NCBI GenBank assembly: GCA_019418625.1
Contig: DYBL01000096.1
Span: 1-41,762 of the forward strand
DNA: 41,762 bases
From: Clostridiales bacterium
Lineage (GTDB): Bacteria; Bacillota; Clostridia; Oscillospirales; Oscillospiraceae
Direction: 5' to 3'
Shown here one piece after another: positions 24,564 through 32,405 of this stretch (position 1 is the first letter of the stretch; each line of letters begins with the position of its first letter). The position numbers and the translations under genes are program-made. The notes under the pieces were generated by a model. That model was not told the origin of the DNA. It did no database searches and saw only the letters and a list, made by a program, of their open reading frames with translations.

Positions 24564-25334
24564 ATGGACGAACAGAGAAAAGACAACCTGTCCGCCGAGG
24601 CGGACGGCATCATCGAAGGGCGCAACGCCGTCATCGAGGCGCTGCGTGCCGGCAGCGTGATCGACAAGATCTATCTCCAGAAGGGAGAGACGGACAAGAC
24701 CCTGGGGCACATCGCCTCCAAGGCCCGCGCCGCCGGCGTGGTGGTGGTGGAGGCGGACCGGCGCAAGCTGGACGCCATGAGCCGCACGCACGCCCACCAG
24801 GGCGTCATCGCCCTGGCCGCCGTGCGGGAGTATGTGAGCGTGGAGAGCATGCTTGCCGCTGCCGCCGAAAAGGGGGAGAACCCCCTGCTGGTGGTGTGCG
24901 ACGAGATCTCCGATCCCCATAACCTGGGCGCCATCATCCGCACGGCCTGCTGTGCCGGCGCCCACGGCGTCATCATCCCCAAGCGCCGCAGTGCGGGCCT
25001 TACTGCGGTGGTGGCCAAGACGTCCGCCGGCGCCGTGGCCCACATGCCCGTGGCCCGGGTGCCCAATATCCCCGCGCTTTTGAAGGACCTGAAAAAGCAG
25101 GGCGTTTGGGTGTTCGGCACGGCGGCGGGCGGCACCACCAGCCTCTACGAGGCAGATCTCAAGGGCCCCGCGGCCATCGTCATCGGCAGCGAGGGCGACG
25201 GCATGACCCGTCTGGCGGCGGAGAACTGCGATTTTCTGGTGAGCATTCCCATGAGCGGGAAGCTGGACTCCCTGAACGCGTCCGCGGCAGCGGCTATTTT
25301 GCTCTATGAGGCGGTGCGCCAGCGGCTTGCATAA
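24564..25334 (+). CDS. rlmB: TrmH/RlmB-type rRNA 2'-O-ribose methyltransferase (SPOUT)
   Basis: 256 residues. The N-terminal substrate-binding domain (about 15-90, IIEGRNAVIEALRAG) is followed by the SPOUT knot domain (about 105-256). The three SPOUT motifs are visible: PHNLGAIIRTA, VIGSEGDGMT and SLNASAAAAILLYEA. RlmB-type enzymes methylate a ribose in 23S rRNA with S-adenosylmethionine. ATG 24564 has GGAG (24552-24555) at good spacing; the in-frame TTG at 24549 is not supported. The next gene begins 53 nt later with no terminator, so the two are probably one operon. A tRNA substrate cannot be ruled out. Confidence 0.92.
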   Translation: MDEQRKDNLSAEADGIIEGRNAVIEALRAGSVIDKIYLQKGETDKTLGHIASKARAAGVVVVEADRRKLDAMSRTHAHQGVIALAAVREYVSVESMLAAAAEKGENPLLVVCDEISDPHNLGAIIRTACCAGAHGVIIPKRRSAGLTAVVAKTSAGAVAHMPVARVPNIPALLKDLKKQGVWVFGTAAGGTTSLYEADLKGPAAIVIGSEGDGMTRLAAENCDFLVSIPMSGKLDSLNASAAAAILLYEAVRQRLA

Positions 25335-25387
25335 GTCCGATGATCCGCGCACCCGGGAATCAACGCATCTTATAAAGAGGAAGACCC

Positions 25388-27568
25388 ATGACGTCAAAGG
25401 ACCATGAAAAAATCTATGATCCCCTGATGGAGGGAACAGACGTCCCCGCCGACGGGGATTTCTCTCTGGAAGAGATCCTGGCCGAGTACGGCACCAGCCG
25501 GGAACAGCAGATCCTGCGCGATGTGGAGCGCACTGTAAGCGCGAAGACACAGGAGCCGACAGCAAAAACTGCGGCGGGGGAGCAGGCTGCAATGCCGCCG
25601 GAGGAGGAAGCGCCGCCTGAAGAGGCGCCTGCGGAAAAACCCTCACGCCGGGGGCACAAGCGGATCCTGTTCCCCGGCACTCGCCGGGAACATGACGCCG
25701 AGCCCGTGCAGGAAGAACCTGACGAGCCGGAGCGGCCGGAGGAGATCCCTCTGGAGGAGGCGCTGCCCCGCTCGCCCCACCCCATCTCCCTGGAGGAAGT
25801 GGTGGGCAGCACCGTGGACGCGGTGATGGAGGAAGAGCGGCGGGAGCCGCTTGTCCGGCCCAGGCTGGGGCTGTTCTCCCGGCGGAAGCTGGAAGAGACG
25901 GAGCAGATCCCGCAGCCGCCGGAAGAGCCCCCGGAACCGGAGGAGCCGCCGGAGCCGGAGCTTGCGGAGGTGTCCGAGGCCTGCGGCCGGGCGTGGAAGA
26001 GCCACCGCAGCACGGTGCCCGCCGCCTGTGCCATGGCGCTGGTGCCCATCGTGATACTGGCGGCGGAGGCATACGGCGTGGTGATCCCCTGGTGGTCCGA
26101 CGCCCTTGCCAACCGGGCGGCGGCCCTGCTGGGGTGTTTGATCCTGTCGGCGCTTTTGTGCCGTCAGGTCTTTTCCAGGGCACTGCACCAGCTGCGCCGG
26201 CGCCGCTGTACGGCGGAGGTGCTCATTGCCCTTTCCACGCTGGTATCTGCCGGCGACTGCGCGGCGGCCCTGCTCTCACCGGAGCGGACGGCCGTCACCC
26301 CTTACGCCGCCGCGGCCTGCACGGCCCTGGCCTTCGCCCAGTGGGGACTGAGCCGTCTCAGCCAGGCGCGTTATGAGACCATGCGCACGGCTGCTCTGGA
26401 CGACGAGCCGCCCTATCTGGTGACGGAGACCGATCAGGGGGCCTGCAAGCAAAACGGCGCGGTGCGGGGCTTTTACAACACCTTCAAGAGCGACGACATG
26501 CCCACGCTGTGGCAGACTGCTCTGCTGCCCATCGTGGCGGTGGGGTCGCTGGTATTTGCGGGCTTGAGCTCCCTGGGCCAGGGACGGGGCGGAGACTTTC
26601 TTTTGAACTGGTCCGCCATTCTGGCTGCCGGGGCCACCTTTGCCCTGCCGCTGAGCTGGAGCCTGCCCTTTTCCCGCCTCAGCCGCCATCTGCAAAAGGC
26701 GGGGTGTGCCGTGGCAGGCTGGCAGGGCGCGGAGAAGATCAGCGCCCGCCGGGGCCTCATCGTCACGGACGCGGATCTGTTTCCGCCGGGCACCATCCAG
26801 CTCAATGGCGTCAAGACCTTCGGCGAGGAGCTGCCCAAGGTGTACGGCTATGCCGCTGCCATGACCCGCTGTGCCGGGTGCGGCCTGGAGCGTCTTTTTG
26901 ACGACCTGTGCCGCAGCGAAGGCGGGCGGCGGGAGAACGCCTGTGATTTCAGCTTTTATGAGGAGGGGGGCTATTCCGCCACCATCCGGGGAGAGTCCGT
27001 GCTCATGGGCTCGGCCTCCTTCATGCGCAAAATGGAGGTGCGGCTGCCGGGCAACATCAATTTGAAGACCGGCATTTTCCTGGCGGTGGACCGGCAGCTG
27101 GCGGCGGTGTTCGCCGTGAAATACAATGCCTCGGAGAATGTGGATTTCGCCCTGCGGATGATCCGCCGCAGTCGTATGATGCCCATATTGGCCTCCAGAG
27201 ATCCCAATATCACGCCGGGACTGCTGCACCGCAAGTTTTATAAAAAGGTGAAGGTGGAGTATCCGGATCTGAGCACGCGGGTGGCCCTCAGTGAAGCGGA
27301 ACTGGACCGGGGCGCCCCCCGGGCGCTGCTGCTGCGGGAGGGACTGCTGCCCTATGCCGAGGCAGTGGTGGGCGGCCGCCGTATGTGCTCTGCCGCCCGC
27401 CGGTGCACGGGCCTTTCCCTGCTGGGAAGCGCACTGGGCACCCTGCTGGCCTTTTACCTGACCTCTCTGGGAGAATACCGTCTGCTGACACCGCTGTCCC
27501 TGGTGGCATTTTTGCTGCTGTGGGTACTGCCGGTGCTGGTGATGTCGGACCGGGTGGGCCGTTATTGA
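25388..27568 (+). CDS. P1B-type-ATPase-like membrane protein lacking catalytic motifs
   Basis: 726 residues. Residues 1-200 are acidic, Pro/Glu-rich and probably disordered. Eight hydrophobic segments follow in a 4+2+2 order (about 208-232, 241-261, 276-296, 302-320, 377-396, 405-427, 671-691, 698-717), the layout of P1B metal pumps. The actuator loop (about 321-375) lacks TGES, and helix 6 has ALPLSWSLP where CPC/CPx is expected. The phosphorylation motif DKTGT is replaced by a segment around Asp461-Ala-Asp463, and no GDGxND hinge is present. The stretch FSFYEEGGYSATIRGESVLM still resembles the nucleotide domain. It is probably a non-pumping relative, so a regulatory or scaffold role is likelier; function unknown. 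Confidence 0.7.
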   Translation: MTSKDHEKIYDPLMEGTDVPADGDFSLEEILAEYGTSREQQILRDVERTVSAKTQEPTAKTAAGEQAAMPPEEEAPPEEAPAEKPSRRGHKRILFPGTRREHDAEPVQEEPDEPERPEEIPLEEALPRSPHPISLEEVVGSTVDAVMEEERREPLVRPRLGLFSRRKLEETEQIPQPPEEPPEPEEPPEPELAEVSEACGRAWKSHRSTVPAACAMALVPIVILAAEAYGVVIPWWSDALANRAAALLGCLILSALLCRQVFSRALHQLRRRRCTAEVLIALSTLVSAGDCAAALLSPERTAVTPYAAAACTALAFAQWGLSRLSQARYETMRTAALDDEPPYLVTETDQGACKQNGAVRGFYNTFKSDDMPTLWQTALLPIVAVGSLVFAGLSSLGQGRGGDFLLNWSAILAAGATFALPLSWSLPFSRLSRHLQKAGCAVAGWQGAEKISARRGLIVTDADLFPPGTIQLNGVKTFGEELPKVYGYAAAMTRCAGCGLERLFDDLCRSEGGRRENACDFSFYEEGGYSATIRGESVLMGSASFMRKMEVRLPGNINLKTGIFLAVDRQLAAVFAVKYNASENVDFALRMIRRSRMMPILASRDPNITPGLLHRKFYKKVKVEYPDLSTRVALSEAELDRGAPRALLLREGLLPYAEAVVGGRRMCSAARRCTGLSLLGSALGTLLAFYLTSLGEYRLLTPLSLVAFLLLWVLPVLVMSDRVGRY

Positions 27569-27580
27569 AGATTGATCCGG

Positions 27581-27616
27581 GCGCCGCAGGAGGCTTTCCT
27601 GCGGCGCTTTCTTTTT
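27581..27616 (+). terminator. Intrinsic terminator after the P-type-ATPase-like gene
   Basis: Perfect 11-bp stem GCGCCGCAGGA / TCCTGCGGCGC followed by TTTCTTTTT. Confidence 0.9.
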
Positions 27617-27687
27617 ACCCAAGCCTCCAAAATTTTGCGGTCTTTTTCTCCTTCCTGCCCAAAATGTGGAACCTGCCAAAATTTTAG

Positions 27688-27716
27688 TTGTATTGCCCGG
27701 CTGGTCGTTGTATAAT
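27688..27716 (+). promoter_or_regulatory. Promoter of the EF-G-like gene
   Basis: TTGTAT (27688-27693), 17-base spacer, perfect TATAAT (27711-27716). The leader of about 95 nt contains two potential hairpins (ATCGG/CCGAT near 27747 and GGCCCGGCG/CGCCGGGGC near 27761-27781). Confidence 0.75.
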
Positions 27717-27817
27717 TTCTACATTAGGCGATCTGACATACGTCATCGGAGCCGATCTGCGGCCCGGCGTACCGCCGGGGCGCTTGCAACAGCACTAACA
27801 TAAGGAGTGGAAAGATC

Positions 27818-29893
27818 ATGAGCTATTCTGTACAAAACATCCGCAACGTCTGTCTGCTGGGTCACAGCGGAAACGGTAAGACCGCCCTGGCGGAGAGCCT
27901 GCTGTATATAACCGGCGCCATCGACCGCATGGGCCGTGTGTCCGACGGAAATACCGTGTGCGATTACGACGCCGAGGAGATCAAGCGTCAGATTTCCCTT
28001 TCCACCGCCGTGGCGCCCCTGGAGTACAAGGGCTGCCGCATCAATGTGCTGGATACCCCGGGTGCATTTGACTTTGCCGGTGAGGTGATGGAGGCACTGC
28101 GTGCCGCCGACGCCGCCATCATTGTCTGCTCTGCCAAGGACGGCGTGTCCGTTGGCCTGGAGAAGGCGTGGAAGTACTGCGAAGAGCGCAATATGCCCCG
28201 CTTCCTGTATATCTCCAAGACCGATGAGGACAACAGCGACTACAACGCCACCTTCGAGGCCCTGCGTGAGCGCTTCGGTAAGAAGATCGCTCCCCTGGTG
28301 GTCCCCATCTGGGACGAGGACAAGCATGTCACCGGCCTGATCGACGTGCTGAACAAGCGCGCCTACGAGATGCAGGACCTCAAGCGCGTGGAGATCGAGG
28401 TGCCCGAGGACAAGGTGGACGTCATCACCGAGTTCAACGACGCCCTCAAAGAGTCCGTGGCCGAGACCAGCGAGGAGTTCATGGATAAGTTCTTCGGCGG
28501 CGAGGACTTCACCTACGCCGAGATGATCCAGGGCCTGCGCCAGGGCGTCCGGGAGCTGAGCCTGTTCCCCGTGCTGTGCGGCTCCGCCGTCAACTGCATG
28601 GGCTCCCTCATGCTCATGGACAACATCGTGGATCTGCTGCCCAACCCCATGGAGGGCAACTATCACAAGGCCACCCGTGCCGACGGCGAGACCGAGGAGT
28701 TCGTTGTCTCTCCCGGCGGCGTGCCCACCGCGTTCGTCTTTAAGACCGTGTCCGATCAGTACGGCAAGTACTCCTTCGTGAAGGTGCTCTCCGGCTCCAT
28801 CACGCCGGATCTCGCCATGGTCAACGCCCGCACCGGCGCCAGCGAGAAGCTGGGCCGCCTGTATGTGATGCGCGGCAAGAAGGCCACCGAGGTCAAGGAG
28901 CTCTCCTGCGGCGACATCGGCGCCATCGCCAAGATGGATAAGGTCAAGACCGGCGATACTCTGTGCGACGCCCGTAAGGTCGTGGCCCTCAAGAGCATCC
29001 CCTTCGCTGAGCCCTGCTACTCCGTGGCCATCGTGCCCAAGACCCGCGGCCAGGAGGACAAGATCGCCCAGGGCCTTGCCCGTCTGAACGAGGAAGATCC
29101 CACCTTCTCCGTGGACAATAACGCCGAGACCCACCAGATGGTGCTCTCCGGTGCCGGCGACATGCAGGTGGATGTGCTTATCAGCAAGCTCAAGAGCCGC
29201 TTCAACGTGGAGGCGGAGCTGGCTCCCGTCCGTGTGCCGTACCGTGAGAAGATCCGCAAGGTGGTCCAGAAGCAGGGCCGTCACAAGAAGCAGACCGGCG
29301 GCAGCGGCCAGTTCGGTGACGTGTGGATCCGCTTTGAGCCCAACCCCGAGTCTGAGGAAATGGTCTTTGCCGAGGAAGTGTTCGGCGGCTCCGTGCCCAA
29401 GAACTTCTTCCCCGCCGTGGAAAAGGGCCTGCGTGAGGCCTGCGTCCACGGTCCTCTGGCCGGTTATCCCGTGGTGAACCTGAAGGCCGTGCTGTATGAC
29501 GGCTCCTATCACCCTGTGGACTCCTCTGAAATCGCATTCAAGACCGCTGCGCAGCTGGCCTACAAGGCGGCGCTGCCTGAGGCCAATCCCGTACTGCTGG
29601 AGCCTGTGGGCGAGCTGAAGGTCACCGTGCCCGACAGCTACATGGGCGATGTAATCGGCGATCTGAACAAGCGCCGCGGCCGCGTTATGGGTATGGATCC
29701 CACCGGCGACGGCAGTCAGGTGATCTCCGCGGAAGTGCCCATGGCCGAAATGGGCAGCTATGCCATCGACCTGCGGTCCATGACCCAGAGCCGCGGCAGC
29801 TTCACCTTCCACTTTGTCCGCTACGAGGACTGCCCGCCCATGGCTCAGGAAAAGGCCATTGCTGAGGCGAAAGCTCTGGCGGAGAAGGAGTGA
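27818..29893 (+). CDS. Elongation factor G-like translational GTPase (EF-G paralogue)
   Basis: 691 residues, full EF-G length with domains G, II, III, IV and V. The GTP-binding motifs are unlike translocase EF-G. G1 is GHSGNGKT (15-22) instead of GHIDAGKT. G3 is DTPGAFDF, with Ala83 where EF-G has its catalytic His. G4 is SKTD (133-136) instead of NKMD. Domain IV retains a Gly-rich segment (KKQTGGSGQFGDVWIRFEP). These features fit the divergent EF-G-like group, whose role differs from standard translocation, so a separate fusA is expected elsewhere. ATG 27818 follows TAAGGAG. Its last about 20 codons are repeated downstream. Confidence 0.9.
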   Translation: MSYSVQNIRNVCLLGHSGNGKTALAESLLYITGAIDRMGRVSDGNTVCDYDAEEIKRQISLSTAVAPLEYKGCRINVLDTPGAFDFAGEVMEALRAADAAIIVCSAKDGVSVGLEKAWKYCEERNMPRFLYISKTDEDNSDYNATFEALRERFGKKIAPLVVPIWDEDKHVTGLIDVLNKRAYEMQDLKRVEIEVPEDKVDVITEFNDALKESVAETSEEFMDKFFGGEDFTYAEMIQGLRQGVRELSLFPVLCGSAVNCMGSLMLMDNIVDLLPNPMEGNYHKATRADGETEEFVVSPGGVPTAFVFKTVSDQYGKYSFVKVLSGSITPDLAMVNARTGASEKLGRLYVMRGKKATEVKELSCGDIGAIAKMDKVKTGDTLCDARKVVALKSIPFAEPCYSVAIVPKTRGQEDKIAQGLARLNEEDPTFSVDNNAETHQMVLSGAGDMQVDVLISKLKSRFNVEAELAPVRVPYREKIRKVVQKQGRHKKQTGGSGQFGDVWIRFEPNPESEEMVFAEEVFGGSVPKNFFPAVEKGLREACVHGPLAGYPVVNLKAVLYDGSYHPVDSSEIAFKTAAQLAYKAALPEANPVLLEPVGELKVTVPDSYMGDVIGDLNKRRGRVMGMDPTGDGSQVISAEVPMAEMGSYAIDLRSMTQSRGSFTFHFVRYEDCPPMAQEKAIAEAKALAEKE

Positions 29894-30298
29894 TCCGGTT
29901 CCGTACGGGCAGTCCGACCAGGGCTCCCGGCGCGGACGCAGGTCCGCGGTGGGAAAAAGCCGGGACAAAGAAGCGGCGTGAAGCTTTCCGGCAAGGAAAG
30001 CGGAACGGAGCGGATTTCGGCCCGGCGCAGTGCCCGCCCATGGCCCAGGAAAAGGCCATTGCTGAGGCGAAGGCTCTGGCGGAGAAGGAGTGATCCGGTT
30101 CCGTACGGGCGGTCCGACCAGGGCTCCCGGCGCGGACGCAGGTCCGCAGTGGGAAAAAGCCAGGACAAAGAAGCGGCGTGAAGCTTTCCGGCAAGGAAAG
30201 CGGAACGGAGCGGATTTCGGCCCGGCGCAGTGCCCGCCCATGGCTCAGGAAAAGGCCATTGCTGAGGCGAAGGCTCTGGCGGAGAAGGAGTGATCCGG
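29831..30298 (+). repeat. 200-bp direct tandem repeat made from the 3' end of the EF-G-like gene
   Basis: Copies lie at 29831-30030 and 30031-30230, with a partial third at 30231-30298. They differ at only a few bases. Each unit holds the last about 20 codons of the EF-G-like gene, its stop, and about 140 nt of downstream sequence. Because the period is 200 nt, each copy opens a 67-codon frame starting at a GTG that overlaps the previous TGA (GTGA at 29890 and 30090). GGAG lies five bases before each GTG, and each frame ends in the EF-G tail AQEKAIAEAKALAEKE. These frames (29890-30093, 30090-30293) may be chance products. The terminator lies after the array, so the repeats are transcribed. 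Confidence 0.93.
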
Positions 30299-30310
30299 CT
30301 TTTGTCTGAT

Positions 30311-30342
30311 AAAAACAGAGAGGCGCAAGCCTCTCTGTTTTT
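30311..30342 (+). terminator. Intrinsic terminator after the EF-G-like gene and its repeat array
   Basis: Perfect stem AAAAACAGAGAGGC / GCCTCTCTGTTTTT with loop GCAA. It is the first terminator after the EF-G-like gene. Confidence 0.9.
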
Positions 30343-30432
30343 ACGTGATCGGCTTTGCAGGAGGCCTGGCACACATAGGTTACAGAGCCATCTGCGGCAC
30401 GCAAAAAATGAAGTTTTCGAAAAGTTTTTCAA

Positions 30433-30477
30433 AAGTTGCAAAAGCAACTTCAAAACATTAGAATATACTGTTATACT
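30433..30477 (+). promoter_or_regulatory. Promoter and possible operator of the rubrerythrin gene
   Basis: Two overlapping promoter options are present: TTGCAA-N17-TAGAAT (30436-30464) and TTCAAA-N17-TATACT (30449-30477). The perfect inverted repeat AAGTTGC-AAAA-GCAACTT (30433-30450) covers the -35 region of the first and reaches the second, so it could be an operator. No clear PerR or Fur box is seen. Confidence 0.5.
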
Positions 30478-30546
30478 CAGACCATCCCAAGAGGAACTAA
30501 GTGAAAATCGATCAGACGATTGAAAAACATAAGGAGGATCTTTACT

Positions 30547-31089
30547 ATGAAGAAGTGGGTTTGCCAGGTTTGCGGTTATGTGTTCGAGGGCGAGAATCCC
30601 CCCGAGAAGTGCCCCCAGTGCGGTGTTCCCGCCTCTAAGTTCACCGAGCAGAAGGGCGAGATGAGCTGGGCTGCCGAGCATGTGGTGGGTGTTGCCCAGG
30701 GCGCTCCCGAGGAGATCATCGAGGGCCTGCGCGCCAACTTTGCCGGCGAGTGCTCCGAGGTCGGTATGTATCTGGCCATGGCCCGTGTTGCCCATCGTGA
30801 GGGTTATCCCGAGATCGGCCTGTACTGGGAGAAGGCCGCCTATGAGGAGGCTGAGCATGCTGCCAAGTTCGCTGAGCTGCTGGGCGAGGTCGTGACCGAC
30901 TCCACCAAGAAGAACCTGGAGATGCGCGTCGAGGCCGAGAACGGCGCTACCGCCGGCAAGGTCGAGCTGGCCAAGCAGGCCAAGGCTCTGAACCTGGACG
31001 CCATCCACGACACCGTGCACGAGATGGCTCGCGACGAGGCCCGTCACGGCAAGGCTTTCAAGGGCCTGCTGGAGCGTTACTTCGGCTGA
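30547..31089 (+). CDS. rbr: Reverse-type rubrerythrin (rubredoxin domain first)
   Basis: 180 residues. The rubredoxin-like Fe(Cys)4 domain is at the N-terminus (Cys6, Cys9, Cys22, Cys25) and the ferritin-like di-iron domain follows (about 45-180), the reverse of classical rubrerythrin. Metal-ligand helices are visible around Glu68 (AGECSEVGMYL), EEAEHAAKF (about 100-108) and the final DEARHGKAF (about 163-171). Such proteins reduce hydrogen peroxide, and in some clostridia oxygen, using NADH-derived electrons, protecting strict anaerobes. ATG 30547 follows AAGGAGG (30531-30537); the in-frame TTG at 30520 precedes that site. It is a single-gene unit with its own terminator. Confidence 0.95.
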   Translation: MKKWVCQVCGYVFEGENPPEKCPQCGVPASKFTEQKGEMSWAAEHVVGVAQGAPEEIIEGLRANFAGECSEVGMYLAMARVAHREGYPEIGLYWEKAAYEEAEHAAKFAELLGEVVTDSTKKNLEMRVEAENGATAGKVELAKQAKALNLDAIHDTVHEMARDEARHGKAFKGLLERYFG

Positions 31090-31108
31090 TCTGAATCCAT
31101 CAGGATGC

Positions 31109-31142
31109 AAAATCCCCGGTCCGAAAGGACCGGGGATTTTTT
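31109..31142 (+). terminator. Intrinsic terminator after the rubrerythrin gene
   Basis: Perfect stem AAAATCCCCGGTCC / GGACCGGGGATTTT with loop GAAA and a T run. Confidence 0.92.
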
Positions 31143-31296
31143 GTGTGACGCGTTTTGACCATAAGAAATTTGCCGGGGCAGCGTCCGGAAATGGGAAGCT
31201 TTGCATGCCCCCCTGAGCCATATGCACGGATCCGCAGGACCGGCCCGCATTTTCGCTGGCTGTGGCCCTGCTTTGGCTGATCGGGAGCCATAGGAT

Positions 31297-31335
31297 CAAC
31301 CACTCCCCGGCCCTTCGGGGCCGGGGAGTGGTTTA
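31297..31335 (-). other. Strong hairpin at the end of the small minus-strand gene
   Basis: Long stem AACCACTCCCCGGCC / GGCCGGGGAGTGGTT directly after (and touching) the stop codon of the minus-strand gene at 31333. No T run follows on either strand, so it may be a 3' stabiliser or a weak terminator. The remaining sequence back to the rubrerythrin terminator shows nothing recognisable. Confidence 0.55.
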
Positions 31336-31647
31336 ATGATGTGCGGTTCGCCTGCGTGCTTCATAGGAGGGCTTTTCCTCGTCGAGAATGCGGCCAAGCA
31401 CTTCCCTGGAAGGACAGGAAAGACCGTATTCCCCCGCCAGCCGGACGGCGATTTCGTAGTGTTCCGCAGAGGAGAGGTCCGCGCTCTCCGCAATGGCGTG
31501 TTTCCGGCATGCCCGGTAGAAGAGCTGCCGGGCAGAACGCCGGGCCCGGGTATGGCGGATACGGGCGCTGAAAAAAGCGCCTGTGCCGGCTGCTGCCAGA
31601 GGCAAAACCGGGAAAATAAGCCAAAACGTAGGAAATGAATCACGCAT
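31333..31647 (-). CDS. Small hypothetical protein with an N-terminal membrane helix
   Basis: 104 residues. A hydrophobic helix (about 5-28: FPTFWLIFPVLPLAAAGTGAFF) is followed by a basic segment and a hydrophilic C-terminal half. ATG 31647 has GGGAG seven bases upstream and begins just before the helix; longer upstream starts have no ribosome site. It is divergent from an XRE regulator across an AT-rich gap, so the pair may form a small regulated unit. No family recognised. Confidence 0.55.
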   Translation of the reverse strand: MRDSFPTFWLIFPVLPLAAAGTGAFFSARIRHTRARRSARQLFYRACRKHAIAESADLSSAEHYEIAVRLAGEYGLSCPSREVLGRILDEEKPSYEARRRTAHH

Positions 31648-31769
31648 AGGCACGCTCCCAATCATATGACGGTGGATGTGCGATGCTTTCTGTGAAGACC
31701 AGCGGTCCTTGGACAGACAGGAAAGATCCTTTCCATACAGTATAGAGTTGGATTCATTGTTAGTCAATA

Positions 31770-31800
31770 ATAATTTGGAGCAATAATCAATTATAATTTG
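31770..31800. promoter_or_regulatory. AT-rich divergent control region with a direct repeat
   Basis: ATAATTTG occurs at 31770-31777 and again at 31793-31800, start to start 23 bp apart, about two helical turns. The second copy overlaps the TATAAT at 31792-31797. This could be a paired operator for the XRE protein encoded from 31841. Confidence 0.35.
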
Positions 31801-31840
31801 AAAATAATCCATATATCCTTGATACAAAGGAGCGGCAAAT

Positions 31841-32197
31841 ATGGATTACAGATATAAGGTGGATTATCCGCTGATTGCAAGGCGAATCAAAGCGGCGCGG
31901 AAGTATGCGGGGCTTACGCAGGAACAGCTTGCGGAACAAATCGATATCTCCACCAATGCGGTGGCAAAGCTGGAAAATAACCTGATGACTGCCAGTCTTC
32001 AAACGCTGGTGAACATTGCCAATGTGCTGCACATGGACATCAATGATCTGTTGTGTGAGGAGCGGCCGGCAGAAGAGACACACAGCCAGGATGTATTCCT
32101 GGACGGGCTGATCCGCAGTTTGTCCCCTGATGAGAAAGCGTTCATCATCCATGTGATCAACGGAATGAAACAGTGCAAAGACCGAACAGGTGACTGA
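31841..32197 (+). CDS. XRE-family transcriptional regulator
   Basis: 118 residues. The HTH covers about residues 12-68 (IARRIKAARKYAGLTQEQLA, then IDISTNAVAKLENNLMTASL). A short helical C-terminal region (about 85-112) may serve dimerisation. ATG 31841 follows AAAGGAG. Codon use is less GC-biased than in neighbouring genes, and the surrounding 600 bp is AT-rich, which suggests a different origin. It is divergent from a small membrane-protein gene and may control it and itself. Confidence 0.9.
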   Translation: MDYRYKVDYPLIARRIKAARKYAGLTQEQLAEQIDISTNAVAKLENNLMTASLQTLVNIANVLHMDINDLLCEERPAEETHSQDVFLDGLIRSLSPDEKAFIIHVINGMKQCKDRTGD

Positions 32198-32351
32198 AAT
32201 CAATCTTTTTTGAAAAGAACTGCACAATATGAAATTACCACATCTTTCGTTTGAATGCGATAGTCCCGCTGCATAGTTTCTCAAAAAGTTCTGTTTGCTG
32301 AAGACGTGTTTTGCGAAGTACCGGGTATCCGGGCAAAACGGCGGCATCCCC

Positions 32352-32380
32352 TTGCGCAAAGGCGGAAATGATGATAAAAT
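32352..32380 (+). promoter_or_regulatory. Promoter of the HAD hydrolase gene
   Basis: TTGCGC (32352-32357), 17-base spacer, TAAAAT (32375-32380). An inverted repeat GTTTTGC / GCAAAAC (about 32309-32340) lies just upstream. Confidence 0.55.
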
Positions 32381-32405
32381 CTCCCCAGCAAAAAGGAGAG
32401 ATGGT

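Noticed and set aside
27743..30241. Minus-strand 832-codon open frame
   Set aside because: Antisense to the EF-G-like gene and its repeats. It is a by-product of GC-rich codon structure, with a His/Gly/Ala-rich composition and no ribosome site.
29890..30293. Two 67-codon frames in the tandem repeat as confident genes
   Set aside because: Their coding potential follows automatically from the duplicated gene tail. They are reported as part of the repeat and as a finding, not as established genes.
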